From the NCBI GenBank assembly GCA_036734945.1, contig DAIMXP010000030.1:1-64000 (forward strand): a stretch of DNA of 64,000 bases, given 5' to 3'. Source of the stretch: UBA4733 sp036734945 (lineage in GTDB: Bacteria; Chloroflexota; UBA4733). The translations under genes were made by a program, and so were the position numbers. This document shows positions 45,131 through 53,994 of this stretch, piece after piece (the first letter of the stretch is position 1; each line of letters begins with the position of its first letter). The notes under the pieces are model-generated. The model saw only the letters and a list, made by a program, of their open reading frames with translations. It ran no database searches and was not told where the DNA came from.

Positions 45131-45625
45131 TTGATGCAGAGACAGTACTCGCGGATTCGCCCCCTACCGACCAGCGACGCGTCGACGATTAACGCCGTGT
45201 CGGCGGGCGGCGTCGTTGTCAGCGGTGAGGAAGGTGACTACGACATCGTCCTCGTCACGCCAAACCACCGCCGCGTCTGGTGTTTGCCGAAGGGTACATT
45301 GGAGGCCGGCGAGAGCGCCGAGGCGGCCGCCCTTCGGGAGGTGCGCGAAGAGACCGGCTTGCACGCCGAGATTATCGACAAGATCGACGAGATCAACTAC
45401 TGGTTCTACACCCCCGCTCGCACGCGCGTCCATAAGGTGGTCCACTTCTACCTCATGCGATGCCTCGGTGGTGACATGCGCGACCACGACCAGGAGATCG
45501 CCGAGGCCCGCCTCTTCCCGCTGTTGGAAGCGCCGGACCTCCTCGCCTACCGTGGCGAGCGCGGCGTCGTGGAGAAGGCCATCGAGCGCCTGCTCGGCGC
45601 TTATGACGCCGCGGGAGCATCGTGA
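45131..45625 (+). CDS. NUDIX hydrolase
   Basis: 164 residues from TTG 45131 or 163 from ATG 45134. Complete Nudix box in PKGTLEAGESAEAAALREVR followed by EETGL; WCLPKG before it and a DHDQEIAEARLFPL end. TATACT at 45118-45123 ends 7-10 nt before the start, suggesting a leaderless transcript although the gene abuts DUF402. Overlaps rdgB by 4 bp; both genes probably clean nucleotide pools. Confidence 0.92.
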   Translation: MMQRQYSRIRPLPTSDASTINAVSAGGVVVSGEEGDYDIVLVTPNHRRVWCLPKGTLEAGESAEAAALREVREETGLHAEIIDKIDEINYWFYTPARTRVHKVVHFYLMRCLGGDMRDHDQEIAEARLFPLLEAPDLLAYRGERGVVEKAIERLLGAYDAAGAS

Positions 45626-46221
45626 TCGTCACGCTAGCGCTTGCCACCCGCAATGCGGGTAAGCTCGCGGAGTTCCAGGAACTCCTACTGCCGCTCGACA
45701 TTGCTGTGCGCAGCCTGGACGACCTTGGCGTCGCTGACGACGTGGAAGAGACCGGCGCCACCTTCGCCGAGAACGCCGCGCTGAAGGCAGGGGCGGTGGC
45801 GCTGGCGACCGGCCTGCCGGCGCTGGCCGACGACTCCGGCCTGGAAGTAGATGCGCTGGGCGGTGAGCCCGGCGTCAACTCGGCCCGCTGGGCGGGGGCG
45901 GTCAGCGCGGCGGAGCGTAATAGCTTGCTGCTGCAGCGCCTCGCGGCAGTGCCGGACGCCCGGCGCGGCGCTCGCTTCGTCTGCGTGCTCGCTGTCTGTC
46001 ATCCTGGTGGAGCCAGCGCCGCTGCCAGGGGAGAGGTCAGCGGTCGCATCACGCGGCAGCCACTGGGCGAGGGCGGCTTCGGCTACGATCCGCTCTTTCT
46101 GCTGCCGGACCTTGGTCTCACCTATGCCCAACTCACGGCGCAGCAGAAGAACGGCCTCAGCCACCGCGCCCGTGCCTTGGTTGCGCTGCGCCCGCTGCTT
46201 CTATCGCTCTTTGTCCGATGA
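45622..46221 (+). CDS. rdgB: dITP/XTP pyrophosphatase (RdgB/HAM1)
   Basis: 199 residues from GTG 45622. LATRNAGKLAEFQELL start, ATFAENAALKAGAVAL, ADDSGLEVDALGGEPGVNSA, and GFGYDPLFLLPDLGLTYAQL: all family hallmarks. Hydrolyses non-canonical purine NTPs. Four-bp overlaps on both sides. Confidence 0.95.
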   Translation: MIVTLALATRNAGKLAEFQELLLPLDIAVRSLDDLGVADDVEETGATFAENAALKAGAVALATGLPALADDSGLEVDALGGEPGVNSARWAGAVSAAERNSLLLQRLAAVPDARRGARFVCVLAVCHPGGASAAARGEVSGRITRQPLGEGGFGYDPLFLLPDLGLTYAQLTAQQKNGLSHRARALVALRPLLLSLFVR

Positions 46222-49082
46222 GCGCCCAAGCGACGCCGTACATTGCCTTCGATCTGGAGTCAACCGGCGGAGGCGACGACGATGAGATCATGGAGATTGG
46301 CGCCGTCAAGTTTCAGGGCGGCACAGTGCTGGAGCGCTTCCAGACGCTGGTCCGGCCGCGCCGTCCGCCGACCGTGCGCGTGCAGCACCTGACCGGCATC
46401 AGCCAGGGCCAATTGCAGGCGGCGCCGAGCTTGGCGGAGGTCCGGTCGGAACTTGCGGCTTTTCTGGAAGACCTGCCCATCGTTGCCCATTCCGTCGAGT
46501 TGGATCGGGATCGCCTGCGCCGGCAGGGGCTGGATGTCACCAACCTGGGCATCGATACCTACGAACTGGCAGGCATCCTGCTGCCGGGTTTGTCCAGCTA
46601 CGGTCTCCTGGGTGTTGCTGAGGCGCTCGACGTGCCGGTGGGGAGTCAGCACAGGGCCTTGCCGGACGCCGAACTGACGCAGCAGGTCTTCCTCAAGCTG
46701 TTCGAGCGGCTGGCGTTGCTCGATCCGCGCCTGCTGCTGCAAGCCAACGAACTGCTGGCGCAAAGTACATGGCCGTTACGTATCCTGTTGCGCGACGCGG
46801 AGCGCGTCGCCACGGCCGAGGCGTTGAGCCGGCCCATTGCCGGCCGGCGGTTCACGCTGGACCCCGACGGGTTGCCGCTGACGCTGCGCGGCAACGACGC
46901 CAGCCCCCTGGAGCCGGCCGGTGTACCAAAGCCGCTCGATCTGGCTGCACTCCACGCAGTGTGGGGGGCGAAGGGGCCCTTGGCGCGGGGCTTCCCGGCC
47001 TACGAACGGCGACCGCAGCAAGAGGAAATGAGCGCCGCCGTTGCTGCCACGTTCAACGACGGCGGCCGGTTAATGGTGGAGGCGGGCACCGGTACCGGTA
47101 AGACGCTGGCCTACCTGGTGCCGGCCGCGCAGTGGGCGGTGCAGAACGGCGAACGCGTCGTCATCTCCACCAACACGGTCAACCTCCAGGATCAGATCCG
47201 CAGCAAGGATGTTCCCGACTTGCAGCAGGCGCTCGGCAAGCAGTTCGGCGTCCACGTCTTGAAAGGACGCAGCAACTACCTCTGCCTGTTGCGTTGGGCC
47301 GACTTCCGCAACCGCCGCCCCGGCGGCGTGCCCTTGTCGCCGCTGGAGAGCCGCGTGCTCGTGAAAGTGCTGCTCTGGCTGGCGCAGACCAGCAGTGGCG
47401 ACCACGTTGAACTGAACCTGGCCGGCGAAGAGCAGGCCTTGTGGTCGCAAGTCTCGGCGACCCAGGAGACCTGTATCAACGACTCCTGCCTGTTCAAGCA
47501 GCGCCGCACCTGCTACTTCTTCAACGCCCGTCGAGCGGCCGAGGCGGCGCACCTGATCGTCGTCAACCACGCCCTACTGCTGTCCGACCTGGCCGCCGAC
47601 AACGGCGTTTTGCCGGAATACGAGCACCTCATCGTGGATGAGGCGCACCACCTGGAGGAGCAGGCCACCAGACACCTCGGCTTTGATCTGCAGCGCCGTG
47701 ACTTTTTTGCGCTGTTGCTGGAGTTGAACGGCTCCGGTGATCCTCGGCGGCCCGGCGGGTTGACGCAGGACCTGCAACGTGTGCTGCCGAGCAGCGACGT
47801 GGCCGGCGCCCGGGCCATCACGCGCCTGCGCAATAGCGAGCAGAGCGTCGAGCGGGCGCGCGAGGCCGGGTCCCGCTTCTTCAGCGCCGTTGGCGCCTTC
47901 CTGGCTGCCTTCACGAGCGACGGCGGGAACCGGACGCCCTTTGGCGAGCGTTCCAGCGCCGGCTTCGCGCAGCACACGCGGGTCACAGCAGCGGTGCGGG
48001 AACATCGCCAGTGGCTGGCGCTGGCGACTGCCTGGTCCGACCTCAGCGTCGTCCTGGCGGAACTGCAACAGCACCTGGAGCACGTGGCGCAGGATATCAC
48101 GGCCATCGCCAGCGGTCAACGCGAAGATTGGGAGCGTTCGCTGGTGCTGCTGACCGCCCTCACGCGCCGCCTTTTGCAGACCCGCATCGAACTTGATGCG
48201 TTGATCGACGAACCGGACGACAACCGTGTCTACTGGATCAGCCAGGGCGATCAGGCGGACGCCCTGAGCCTGCACAGCGCGCCGCTCAATGTGGGCGAGT
48301 TGCTGGACTCGTTGCTCTTCGCGCGCTGCCGCACCGTCGTGCTGACCTCCGCCACCCTCACCGTCAACGGTCGCTTCGATTACATCCGCGACCGGCTGGG
48401 TCTGAGCAGCGATGACGTTACCGTGCAGATCGGTTCGCCCTTCGACTACGCACGCCAGGCGATGCTCTACTTGCCGGGCGACCTGGTCGACCCGATGGCG
48501 CCGGCCTATGGCGCCCAGGTAAACCAGGCGCTGATCGAGTTCGTCACAGCGGCACGGGGCCGCTGCCTCGTCCTCTTCACGGCGCATGCCGCCTTGCGCG
48601 CCACCTACCGGGCCATCAAGGGGCCGCTGGAGCAGCAGGGGATCGCCGTCGTCGCCCAGGGTGTGGATGGCTCCCGCAACCAGTTGTTGCAGACGTTGCG
48701 GGCGCAGCACGCCACCGTGGTGCTGGGCAGCGCCAGCTTCTGGGAGGGTGTGGACGTGGCCGGCGAGGCCTTGTCGGCCCTGGCGATCGTTCGGCTGCCG
48801 TTTGCCGTGCCGTCGGACCCGGTCTTCGCCGCTCGCTGTGAGCAGTTTACACGGCCCTTCGACGAGTATTCGCTGCCCCAGGCGGTGTTACGCTTCAAGC
48901 AGGGGTTTGGCCGCCTGATTCGCACGGCCAGTGATCGTGGGGTGCTGCTGGTGCTGGACCGCCGCATCACGAGCAAGTACTACGGCCAGCAGTTCCTGCG
49001 CTCGTTGCCGGACTGCCGGGTGCAGCGCGGCCCCCTGCGTGAGGTAGCGGCGAAGACGGCGGAATGGTTGGCGGCGCAGTGA
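46218..49082 (+). CDS. dinG: DinG-type helicase with N-terminal DEDDh exonuclease
   Basis: 954 residues. Exonuclease domain (1 to about 170): IAFDLESTGG, LPIVAHSVELDRDRL and HRALPDAELTQQVFLKL. XPD-like helicase: Walker A EAGTGTGKTLAYLVP (about 293-307), Fe-S cysteines NYLCLL, ETCINDSC and RRTCYF, box DEAHHLEEQATR, and ATVVLGSASFWEGVDVAGEA. Same exonuclease-helicase fusion as the Firmicutes DinG. DNA repair or single-strand processing; Fe-S cluster likely supplied by the SUF system. Confidence 0.94.
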   Translation: MSAQATPYIAFDLESTGGGDDDEIMEIGAVKFQGGTVLERFQTLVRPRRPPTVRVQHLTGISQGQLQAAPSLAEVRSELAAFLEDLPIVAHSVELDRDRLRRQGLDVTNLGIDTYELAGILLPGLSSYGLLGVAEALDVPVGSQHRALPDAELTQQVFLKLFERLALLDPRLLLQANELLAQSTWPLRILLRDAERVATAEALSRPIAGRRFTLDPDGLPLTLRGNDASPLEPAGVPKPLDLAALHAVWGAKGPLARGFPAYERRPQQEEMSAAVAATFNDGGRLMVEAGTGTGKTLAYLVPAAQWAVQNGERVVISTNTVNLQDQIRSKDVPDLQQALGKQFGVHVLKGRSNYLCLLRWADFRNRRPGGVPLSPLESRVLVKVLLWLAQTSSGDHVELNLAGEEQALWSQVSATQETCINDSCLFKQRRTCYFFNARRAAEAAHLIVVNHALLLSDLAADNGVLPEYEHLIVDEAHHLEEQATRHLGFDLQRRDFFALLLELNGSGDPRRPGGLTQDLQRVLPSSDVAGARAITRLRNSEQSVERAREAGSRFFSAVGAFLAAFTSDGGNRTPFGERSSAGFAQHTRVTAAVREHRQWLALATAWSDLSVVLAELQQHLEHVAQDITAIASGQREDWERSLVLLTALTRRLLQTRIELDALIDEPDDNRVYWISQGDQADALSLHSAPLNVGELLDSLLFARCRTVVLTSATLTVNGRFDYIRDRLGLSSDDVTVQIGSPFDYARQAMLYLPGDLVDPMAPAYGAQVNQALIEFVTAARGRCLVLFTAHAALRATYRAIKGPLEQQGIAVVAQGVDGSRNQLLQTLRAQHATVVLGSASFWEGVDVAGEALSALAIVRLPFAVPSDPVFAARCEQFTRPFDEYSLPQAVLRFKQGFGRLIRTASDRGVLLVLDRRITSKYYGQQFLRSLPDCRVQRGPLREVAAKTAEWLAAQ

Positions 49083-49975
49083 GGATTCGGAAGCACATCG
49101 CCTCACTGCTCTCCCTCGACCGCTGGATCACGCCCCTGCTCAATCTTGGCAGCCTGCTCCTCAACGCCATTCCCGCACGTTTGATGTATGCGCTGGCCGA
49201 TATCGGCGGCACCATCACCTATTGGGGCTGGCCGGACAAGCGCCAGGCCGCGCTCGCCAACTACCGGGTCGCCCTGGGCGAGGCCGTGAGCTCGGCGTCG
49301 CTGGCGAAAACCACCCGCGGCTCCTTCCGCACCTATGCCCGCATGATCCTTGACGTGTTGCGCCTGCGCACCATGCCGTTCGAGCGGCTGCGGCACCTGA
49401 TCCATTTAGAAGGTCTGGAGCATCTGGAGGCCGGCATCGCCCGCGGCAAGGGCATCATCGCCGTCCTGCCCCACGCCGGGAATTGGGAGCCTGCCTCTAA
49501 CATTATCGCCTTTCTGCCCTACCGCTTCCTGGCGGTGGTCGACGAAGGCGTGGTCAGTCGCGCCGTGGCGAGTTCACGTCAGCGGGCCGGTCTCGACGTG
49601 GTCGAGCAGTCCAAGGCGGCCCGCCCGACGATCCGCGCCTTGCGCCAGAACGCTGTCGTCATTCTGGTCGCCGACCTCGTCAAGGACTTCCGGGCGGCGC
49701 GCGTGGAGCTCTTCGGCCGGGAAACCTACCTGCCGGCGGGCCCGGCCTACCTGGCGGTGCGCACCGGCGCCACCGTGATTCCGGTCATTGCCATTCGCCA
49801 GCCGGACAACACCAGTGTCATCACCGTGGAGCCGCCGCTCTATCCCGATCCCACGGCCAATCCGGTGGAGGAGGCGCACCGCATCTCCCAGGCCATCGCC
49901 GACTACTTTGAGCGCGTGATCCAGGGCCACCCGAAGCAGTGGTACCCTTATCGCCGCCTCTGGTCGGAGGCCTGA
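49079..49975 (+). CDS. Lysophospholipid acyltransferase (LpxL/HtrB-like family)
   Basis: 298 residues from GTG 49079, overlapping the dinG stop (GTGA). HX4E motif in VLPHAGNWEPAS, then RFLAVVDEGV, VVILVADLVKDFRAARVELF and GPAYLAVRTGATVIPV. In a cell without lipopolysaccharide it more likely acylates a glycolipid (PatA-like) than lipid A; this is inference. Confidence 0.85.
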   Translation: MRIRKHIASLLSLDRWITPLLNLGSLLLNAIPARLMYALADIGGTITYWGWPDKRQAALANYRVALGEAVSSASLAKTTRGSFRTYARMILDVLRLRTMPFERLRHLIHLEGLEHLEAGIARGKGIIAVLPHAGNWEPASNIIAFLPYRFLAVVDEGVVSRAVASSRQRAGLDVVEQSKAARPTIRALRQNAVVILVADLVKDFRAARVELFGRETYLPAGPAYLAVRTGATVIPVIAIRQPDNTSVITVEPPLYPDPTANPVEEAHRISQAIADYFERVIQGHPKQWYPYRRLWSEA

Positions 49976-49976
49976 C

Positions 49977-50381
49977 GTGCTCAGCCCCTTCGACCTCACG
50001 CCTGGGCATGCGTTGGCTCCAGTCACCTTCGTTATTACAGCGGAGGAAGCGCGGGCCTACATCCAGGCGGTGGACGACACCTCCGTGCTCTATCATCAGG
50101 CCGCTGCTCCGCTGCCGCCCCTGTTGCTCGCCGCGCGCGGCCTCCAATTGCTCATGGCGCAGGTGGAGATTCCTGCTGGTACTGTCCACGGCGGCCAGGA
50201 GTGTGAGTTCCTCCAACCCACCTACGCCGACCGCGAGTTGCGCCTGACCGTCTCGGCGCCGCGCGCCGCTACCCGGCAAGGGCAGCGCTTCGTGACCCTG
50301 GAGATGCATATCTTCGATGGCGCTGCTCCGGTTTGTCGTGCGCGGGCCTCGCTGATCGTTCCGCTCAGTGATGGCGTGTGA
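49977..50381 (+). CDS. FAS1-like (N-terminal MaoC) hot-dog dehydratase subunit
   Basis: 134 residues, GTG start 1 bp after the acyltransferase. FVITAEEARAYIQAVDDTSV, GTVHGGQECEFLQPTYADRE and QGQRFVTLEMHIFD match the non-catalytic hot-dog half of two-subunit dehydratases such as HadA. Probably dimerises with the next gene product. Confidence 0.7.
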   Translation: MLSPFDLTPGHALAPVTFVITAEEARAYIQAVDDTSVLYHQAAAPLPPLLLAARGLQLLMAQVEIPAGTVHGGQECEFLQPTYADRELRLTVSAPRAATRQGQRFVTLEMHIFDGAAPVCRARASLIVPLSDGV

Positions 50382-50424
50382 GGACGCTGATGGCTGCCGC
50401 CGCCGAACCGGGAAGGATGGCACG

Positions 50425-50874
50425 ATGACAAACAGCGGAACCCCGAAGCTGGCCGGTGACAGTGTCGTGGCCTCGCGCCTGGTGACGCAGGAAGCGATCA
50501 ATGCCTATGCCGTCGCCAGCGGCGACCACAACCCGCTGCACACCGACCCCGCCTTCGCCGCGACCACCCCGCTCGGTGGCGCCGTCGCCCACGGCATGCT
50601 CGTCCTGGCCTGGCTCTCTGCCCTCCTTACTGCTGCCTACGGTCAGGATTGGCCGGCCCATGGCAGTCTCCGCATCCGCTTCCGCGCCCCGGCCCGGCCC
50701 GGCGACCTGCTGGAGTTGCGCGCCACTGTCCGTGCGGTCGCCGCATCCCCCGTGGGTTCGACCGCCACGCTCGATCTGTTCGTCGCCAATCAGCGTGGGG
50801 ACGTGGTGATCGACGGTCAGGCCGCTGTCACCACCAGCAGCCCCCCTTCCACGGCAAACGCCTCCTCTTGGTAG
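50425..50874 (+). CDS. MaoC-like (R)-hydroxyacyl dehydratase subunit
   Basis: 149 residues from ATG 50425 (GGAAGG upstream). Hydratase-2 motif with catalytic Asp and His in ASGDHNPLHTDPAFA, then GAVAHGMLVLAWLS and RFRAPARPGDLLELR. Together with the previous gene resembles the HadAB pair acting on 3-hydroxyacyl thioesters. The last ~58 bp overlap the convergent methyltransferase gene. Confidence 0.82.
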   Translation: MTNSGTPKLAGDSVVASRLVTQEAINAYAVASGDHNPLHTDPAFAATTPLGGAVAHGMLVLAWLSALLTAAYGQDWPAHGSLRIRFRAPARPGDLLELRATVRAVAASPVGSTATLDLFVANQRGDVVIDGQAAVTTSSPPSTANASSW

Positions 50875-51644
50875 CCGCCCCAGACCCGCACGTCGTCAAA
50901 GCCGCAGCGCGCCAACAGGTGCTCCAGTTCCCAACGGGAGGTATAGCGGGCAGCGTACTCGTACTGGTAGCGCTGTCGGCCGCCGTCCGGCTGCAGCACG
51001 TCGTAGACCAGCGCCAACTGGCGGACCTGGCGGGTTTCATCGGTCCAACGGTGGATGTCCCGGCGTACCAGCTCGACGCCCTTGCCCAGTTCCGGGGCAG
51101 AACGCCGGTAGACCTCCCGGCTAAAGCCTTCCGGCAAGGCAACGACGCGCGCGCCGACGGCTGCAGTGGCGATGGCCAGTGTCCCTCCCGCGCGCAGCGC
51201 CGCCTTGATGGCCGTCAGACAGCGTTGTTGGTCGTCCGCTGTCAGCAGGGCCGCGAAGGTGTTGTACCCGACCAGCGCCAGCGCAAGGTCGCGCGGATGT
51301 GCGTTCCAGGCGACCACTTCCGCCTGCTCGATGTGGACCCGCTGCCGCACCACTGCCGACTGGCGGGCGAGCTTCGCCCGCAGGCGCGCCAGCATCGCCG
51401 GGGAGCGGTCGACCGCCACGACGTCGAAGCCTGCCGCCGCGAGGGGCAGGGTCAGCCGTCCGGTACCGCAACCGAGGTCGGCCACCGGGCCGCCGGCCAC
51501 TCCCGCCAGGCGCACTACCCAGGCGACATCGGCTATATCACCGGCGTGCTCACCGTCGTAGACCTGGGCGACAAAGGCTGCCTGATGCGGATCGTCGAGC
51601 GCCTCTCCGCTCCCATCCCGTGCTACTCCGTCTTCGTCTCTCAC
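50817..51644 (-). CDS. Class I SAM-dependent methyltransferase
   Basis: 275 residues from GTG 51644; the start is not certain. SAM motif I VADLGCGTGRLTLPLAAAGF, motif II VVAVDRSPAMLARLR, then GYNTFAALLTADDQQRCLTA. The C-terminal half (GGRQRYQYEYAARYTSRWEL) is usual for this group of small-molecule methyltransferases. Substrate unknown. Convergent with the MaoC gene. Confidence 0.82.
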   Translation of the reverse strand: MRDEDGVARDGSGEALDDPHQAAFVAQVYDGEHAGDIADVAWVVRLAGVAGGPVADLGCGTGRLTLPLAAAGFDVVAVDRSPAMLARLRAKLARQSAVVRQRVHIEQAEVVAWNAHPRDLALALVGYNTFAALLTADDQQRCLTAIKAALRAGGTLAIATAAVGARVVALPEGFSREVYRRSAPELGKGVELVRRDIHRWTDETRQVRQLALVYDVLQPDGGRQRYQYEYAARYTSRWELEHLLARCGFDDVRVWGGYQEEAFAVEGGLLVVTAA

Positions 51645-51709
51645 CCGTATTGGCTCCCTTCTCCCCCACGCAACGTACCAGGGCGGTCCCTACCCGTCGC
51701 ACTGCTGGC

Positions 51710-51715
51710 TATACT
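51710..51715 (+). promoter_or_regulatory. -10 box giving a leaderless MerR-like transcript
   Basis: TATACT at 51710-51715 ends 6 nt before GTG 51722; no ribosome binding site fits between. Confidence 0.5.
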
Positions 51716-51721
51716 ACGCGC

Positions 51722-52180
51722 GTGAAGATCGGAGCCGTCGCTAAAGTTCTCAACGTGCCGGTACCCACTATCCGCCGGTGGACCCAGGAATTCGCCGCTG
51801 GACTCTCGGTGGGCGCCAGGGCCGGTGACGGGACCGTCCGCGTGTTCACGCACGAGGATGTCCTGCTGCTCCGCGCCGTCCGCGACGTCCTGGCGGGCGA
51901 CATAAGCTACGCTGCCGCCCGGCGTAAGTTGACCGACCAGGGCAAACTGCAAGCCCCGGAGCAAACGGTGCAGCCGCCCTCAGAGTCGGCCGCGGTCGAC
52001 GGTCCTGCCGACGATGAGGAACGGGAGCACGCCATTCGCTTCGTCCGCACGATCGTCGACGATGTCATAGCACCCCACCTGGCGCGCATTGCGACGCTGG
52101 AGCAACAGGTGCATGAGTTGCGTGATGTCGTGAATAGCAGCGACCCCAGCCAACGCCGCCGCTGGCCTTTCAAGGGGTGA
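51722..52180 (+). CDS. MerR-like DNA-binding protein
   Basis: 152 residues from GTG 51722. IGAVAKVLNVPVPTIRRWTQ and VRVFTHEDVLLLRAVRDVL form a MerR-type winged helix; the C-terminus carries a helical, acidic stretch (IAPHLARIATLEQQVHELRD), probably a coiled coil for dimerisation. No cysteine effector site. Likely leaderless. Confidence 0.8.
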   Translation: MKIGAVAKVLNVPVPTIRRWTQEFAAGLSVGARAGDGTVRVFTHEDVLLLRAVRDVLAGDISYAAARRKLTDQGKLQAPEQTVQPPSESAAVDGPADDEEREHAIRFVRTIVDDVIAPHLARIATLEQQVHELRDVVNSSDPSQRRRWPFKG

Positions 52181-52262
52181 CGACGCAACGACGTTCGGCG
52201 GATGGTGTGGCCACCGAGCCGGCGATCCGGCCCCGAATAGCTATGGCAACGAAAGAGGGGAA

Positions 52263-53786
52263 ATGACCGGCGATCGCCTTGAGCCGCTGGCGCTCGATAT
52301 TGCCGGCTTTACTGTTGTCCCGTCATCGCTTACCCAGGTAGAGAAAGTGCGTTATGCCCTGGTGGCGGACGCGGAGGGCGAGTGCGGACTGGCTGTCGCA
52401 GGGCCACGCGGGTCGGCGCAGCTCGCCGGGTTGCGCGGCAGCGCCAGCGAACATCACGGCGGCGTGCTGCTGCTCTGCCCGCTAAGCGCGGAGAATGCAG
52501 TTGCCATGCGCAGCCGGTTGGCGTGGCTGCAACCACGCACCCTGGGTTTGCGGACGTCGGTCGGGCTGGGCGACCGCCTGGGTCTGGCCACCCCCGGTCA
52601 CTTGCAGGCCCTGCGGGCGGTCGGCGGCGACCTAGCGGCGATCCCGGCGCAGCAATCGATCCGCGAGATGCAGCGCACCGAGCGCACTCCCCAGCAGGTG
52701 ATGGACGACGCTATGTGGGGCGTCCTGGCCGAGGGCTGGCAGGCAGGCTTCGGCGCCGACGCCGATCACCTCAAGACCACAGCGGACATTGATCGCTGCC
52801 TGGACGCCGACTACACCTTCTACACCTTCGATCCGGGCGAGTACGTCGACGATAGGGCGGAGCACGCGACGGCGGCGCAGTTGCAGGCAGCATTGGCCGA
52901 GTTGCCCTGGCCGGATCTGGCGGACTACCCGGCTGCGCTGGCAGCGCGCTACCTGGCGCGGCCTTTTGCCTGCGAAGGGTACGTCATCCGCTTTGACGAG
53001 ATCACCCTGTTGCGTGCCGCCGTCAAGTACGGCCGCGCCATCGCCCATGTCGTCAGGCTGTATCATCACCTGGCCGAGGCCGGCGCCGGGCGGGACTGGG
53101 AGGTGGAAGTCTCGGTTGACGAAACGGAGTTGCCGACGACCCATGCTGAGCACCTGTATATCGCCACCGAATTGCGGCGCCTGGGCGTCCGTTGGGTCAG
53201 CCTGGCCCCCCGCTACATTGGCCAGTTTGAGAAAGGTGTCGACTACATTGGCGACGTCGCGGCCTTTGAGGCGGATTTCGCCGTGCATGCGGCGATTGCC
53301 CGCTGCTGCGGCCCCTACAAGTTGAGCCTGCATTCCGGCTCGGACAAGTTCAGCATCTACGCGGCCTGCGCGCGCCAGACGCGCGGCCTGGTGCATCTGA
53401 AGACGGCCGGTGCCAGCTACCTGGAAGCATTGCGCACCATCGCGACCCGAGAGCCGGACCTCCTACGCGCTATCTACCAGTTCGCGCGCCTACGCTTCGA
53501 GGGCGACCGGGCCAGCTATCACATATCCGCCCGTTTGGATCGGGCGCCGGAGGCGGCGGCGCTGGCTGATCGGGACTTGCCGTTGCTGTTGGAACAGAAC
53601 GACGCCCGGCAGATTCTGCACGTCACCTTCGGGTCAGTGTTGACGGCGCGCAACGCCGACGGCAGCCGGCGCTACTACGACCCGTTGATGCGCGCACTGC
53701 GGTTGCATGCGGCAGCCTATGCGGCGGATTTGCGCGCGCATTTCGTGCGCCACGTGGAGCCGTTTGCGGCGGGCGCTCGGGCTTGA
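52263..53786 (+). CDS. uxaE: Tagaturonate epimerase (UxaE family)
   Basis: 507 residues; GAGGGGAA before ATG 52263. Matches the UxaE family: QSIREMQRTERTPQQVMDDA, GFGADADHLKT, EVSVDETELPTTHAEHLYIA, and CGPYKLSLHSGSDKFSIY with metal-binding His/Asp residues. Interconverts D-tagaturonate and D-fructuronate in hexuronate catabolism. The SDR gene following at 53995 could reduce fructuronate to mannonate. Confidence 0.85.
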   Translation: MTGDRLEPLALDIAGFTVVPSSLTQVEKVRYALVADAEGECGLAVAGPRGSAQLAGLRGSASEHHGGVLLLCPLSAENAVAMRSRLAWLQPRTLGLRTSVGLGDRLGLATPGHLQALRAVGGDLAAIPAQQSIREMQRTERTPQQVMDDAMWGVLAEGWQAGFGADADHLKTTADIDRCLDADYTFYTFDPGEYVDDRAEHATAAQLQAALAELPWPDLADYPAALAARYLARPFACEGYVIRFDEITLLRAAVKYGRAIAHVVRLYHHLAEAGAGRDWEVEVSVDETELPTTHAEHLYIATELRRLGVRWVSLAPRYIGQFEKGVDYIGDVAAFEADFAVHAAIARCCGPYKLSLHSGSDKFSIYAACARQTRGLVHLKTAGASYLEALRTIATREPDLLRAIYQFARLRFEGDRASYHISARLDRAPEAAALADRDLPLLLEQNDARQILHVTFGSVLTARNADGSRRYYDPLMRALRLHAAAYAADLRAHFVRHVEPFAAGARA

Positions 53787-53798
53787 GGATGGAGGGCG

Positions 53799-53903
53799 CC
53801 TGGCGACTAAAGTCGCGGCTAACCTAGCAAAGCCCGCCTACGCGGGCTAACCGAGTCCGCGAAGGCTGACTTCGCAATGGTAGCCGCGACTTTAGTCGCC
53901 AGG
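53799..53903. repeat. Palindromic three-stem repeat, copy 2
   Basis: Perfect 23-bp outer arms (53799-53821 and 53881-53903), inner hairpins AGCCCGC-CTAC-GCGGGCT (53831-53848) and AGTCCGC-GAAG-GCTGACT (53854-53871). Same layout and loops as 15929-16058; bases that differ in one arm are compensated in the other. Confidence 0.88.
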
Positions 53904-53994
53904 CACGTGCGACGGAAACAAGTGCCGGATATATCGCATGCACTGCTACCCGGCGCAGCAATTACAAAGCGGAACAGTTGAACGGAGTACACAG

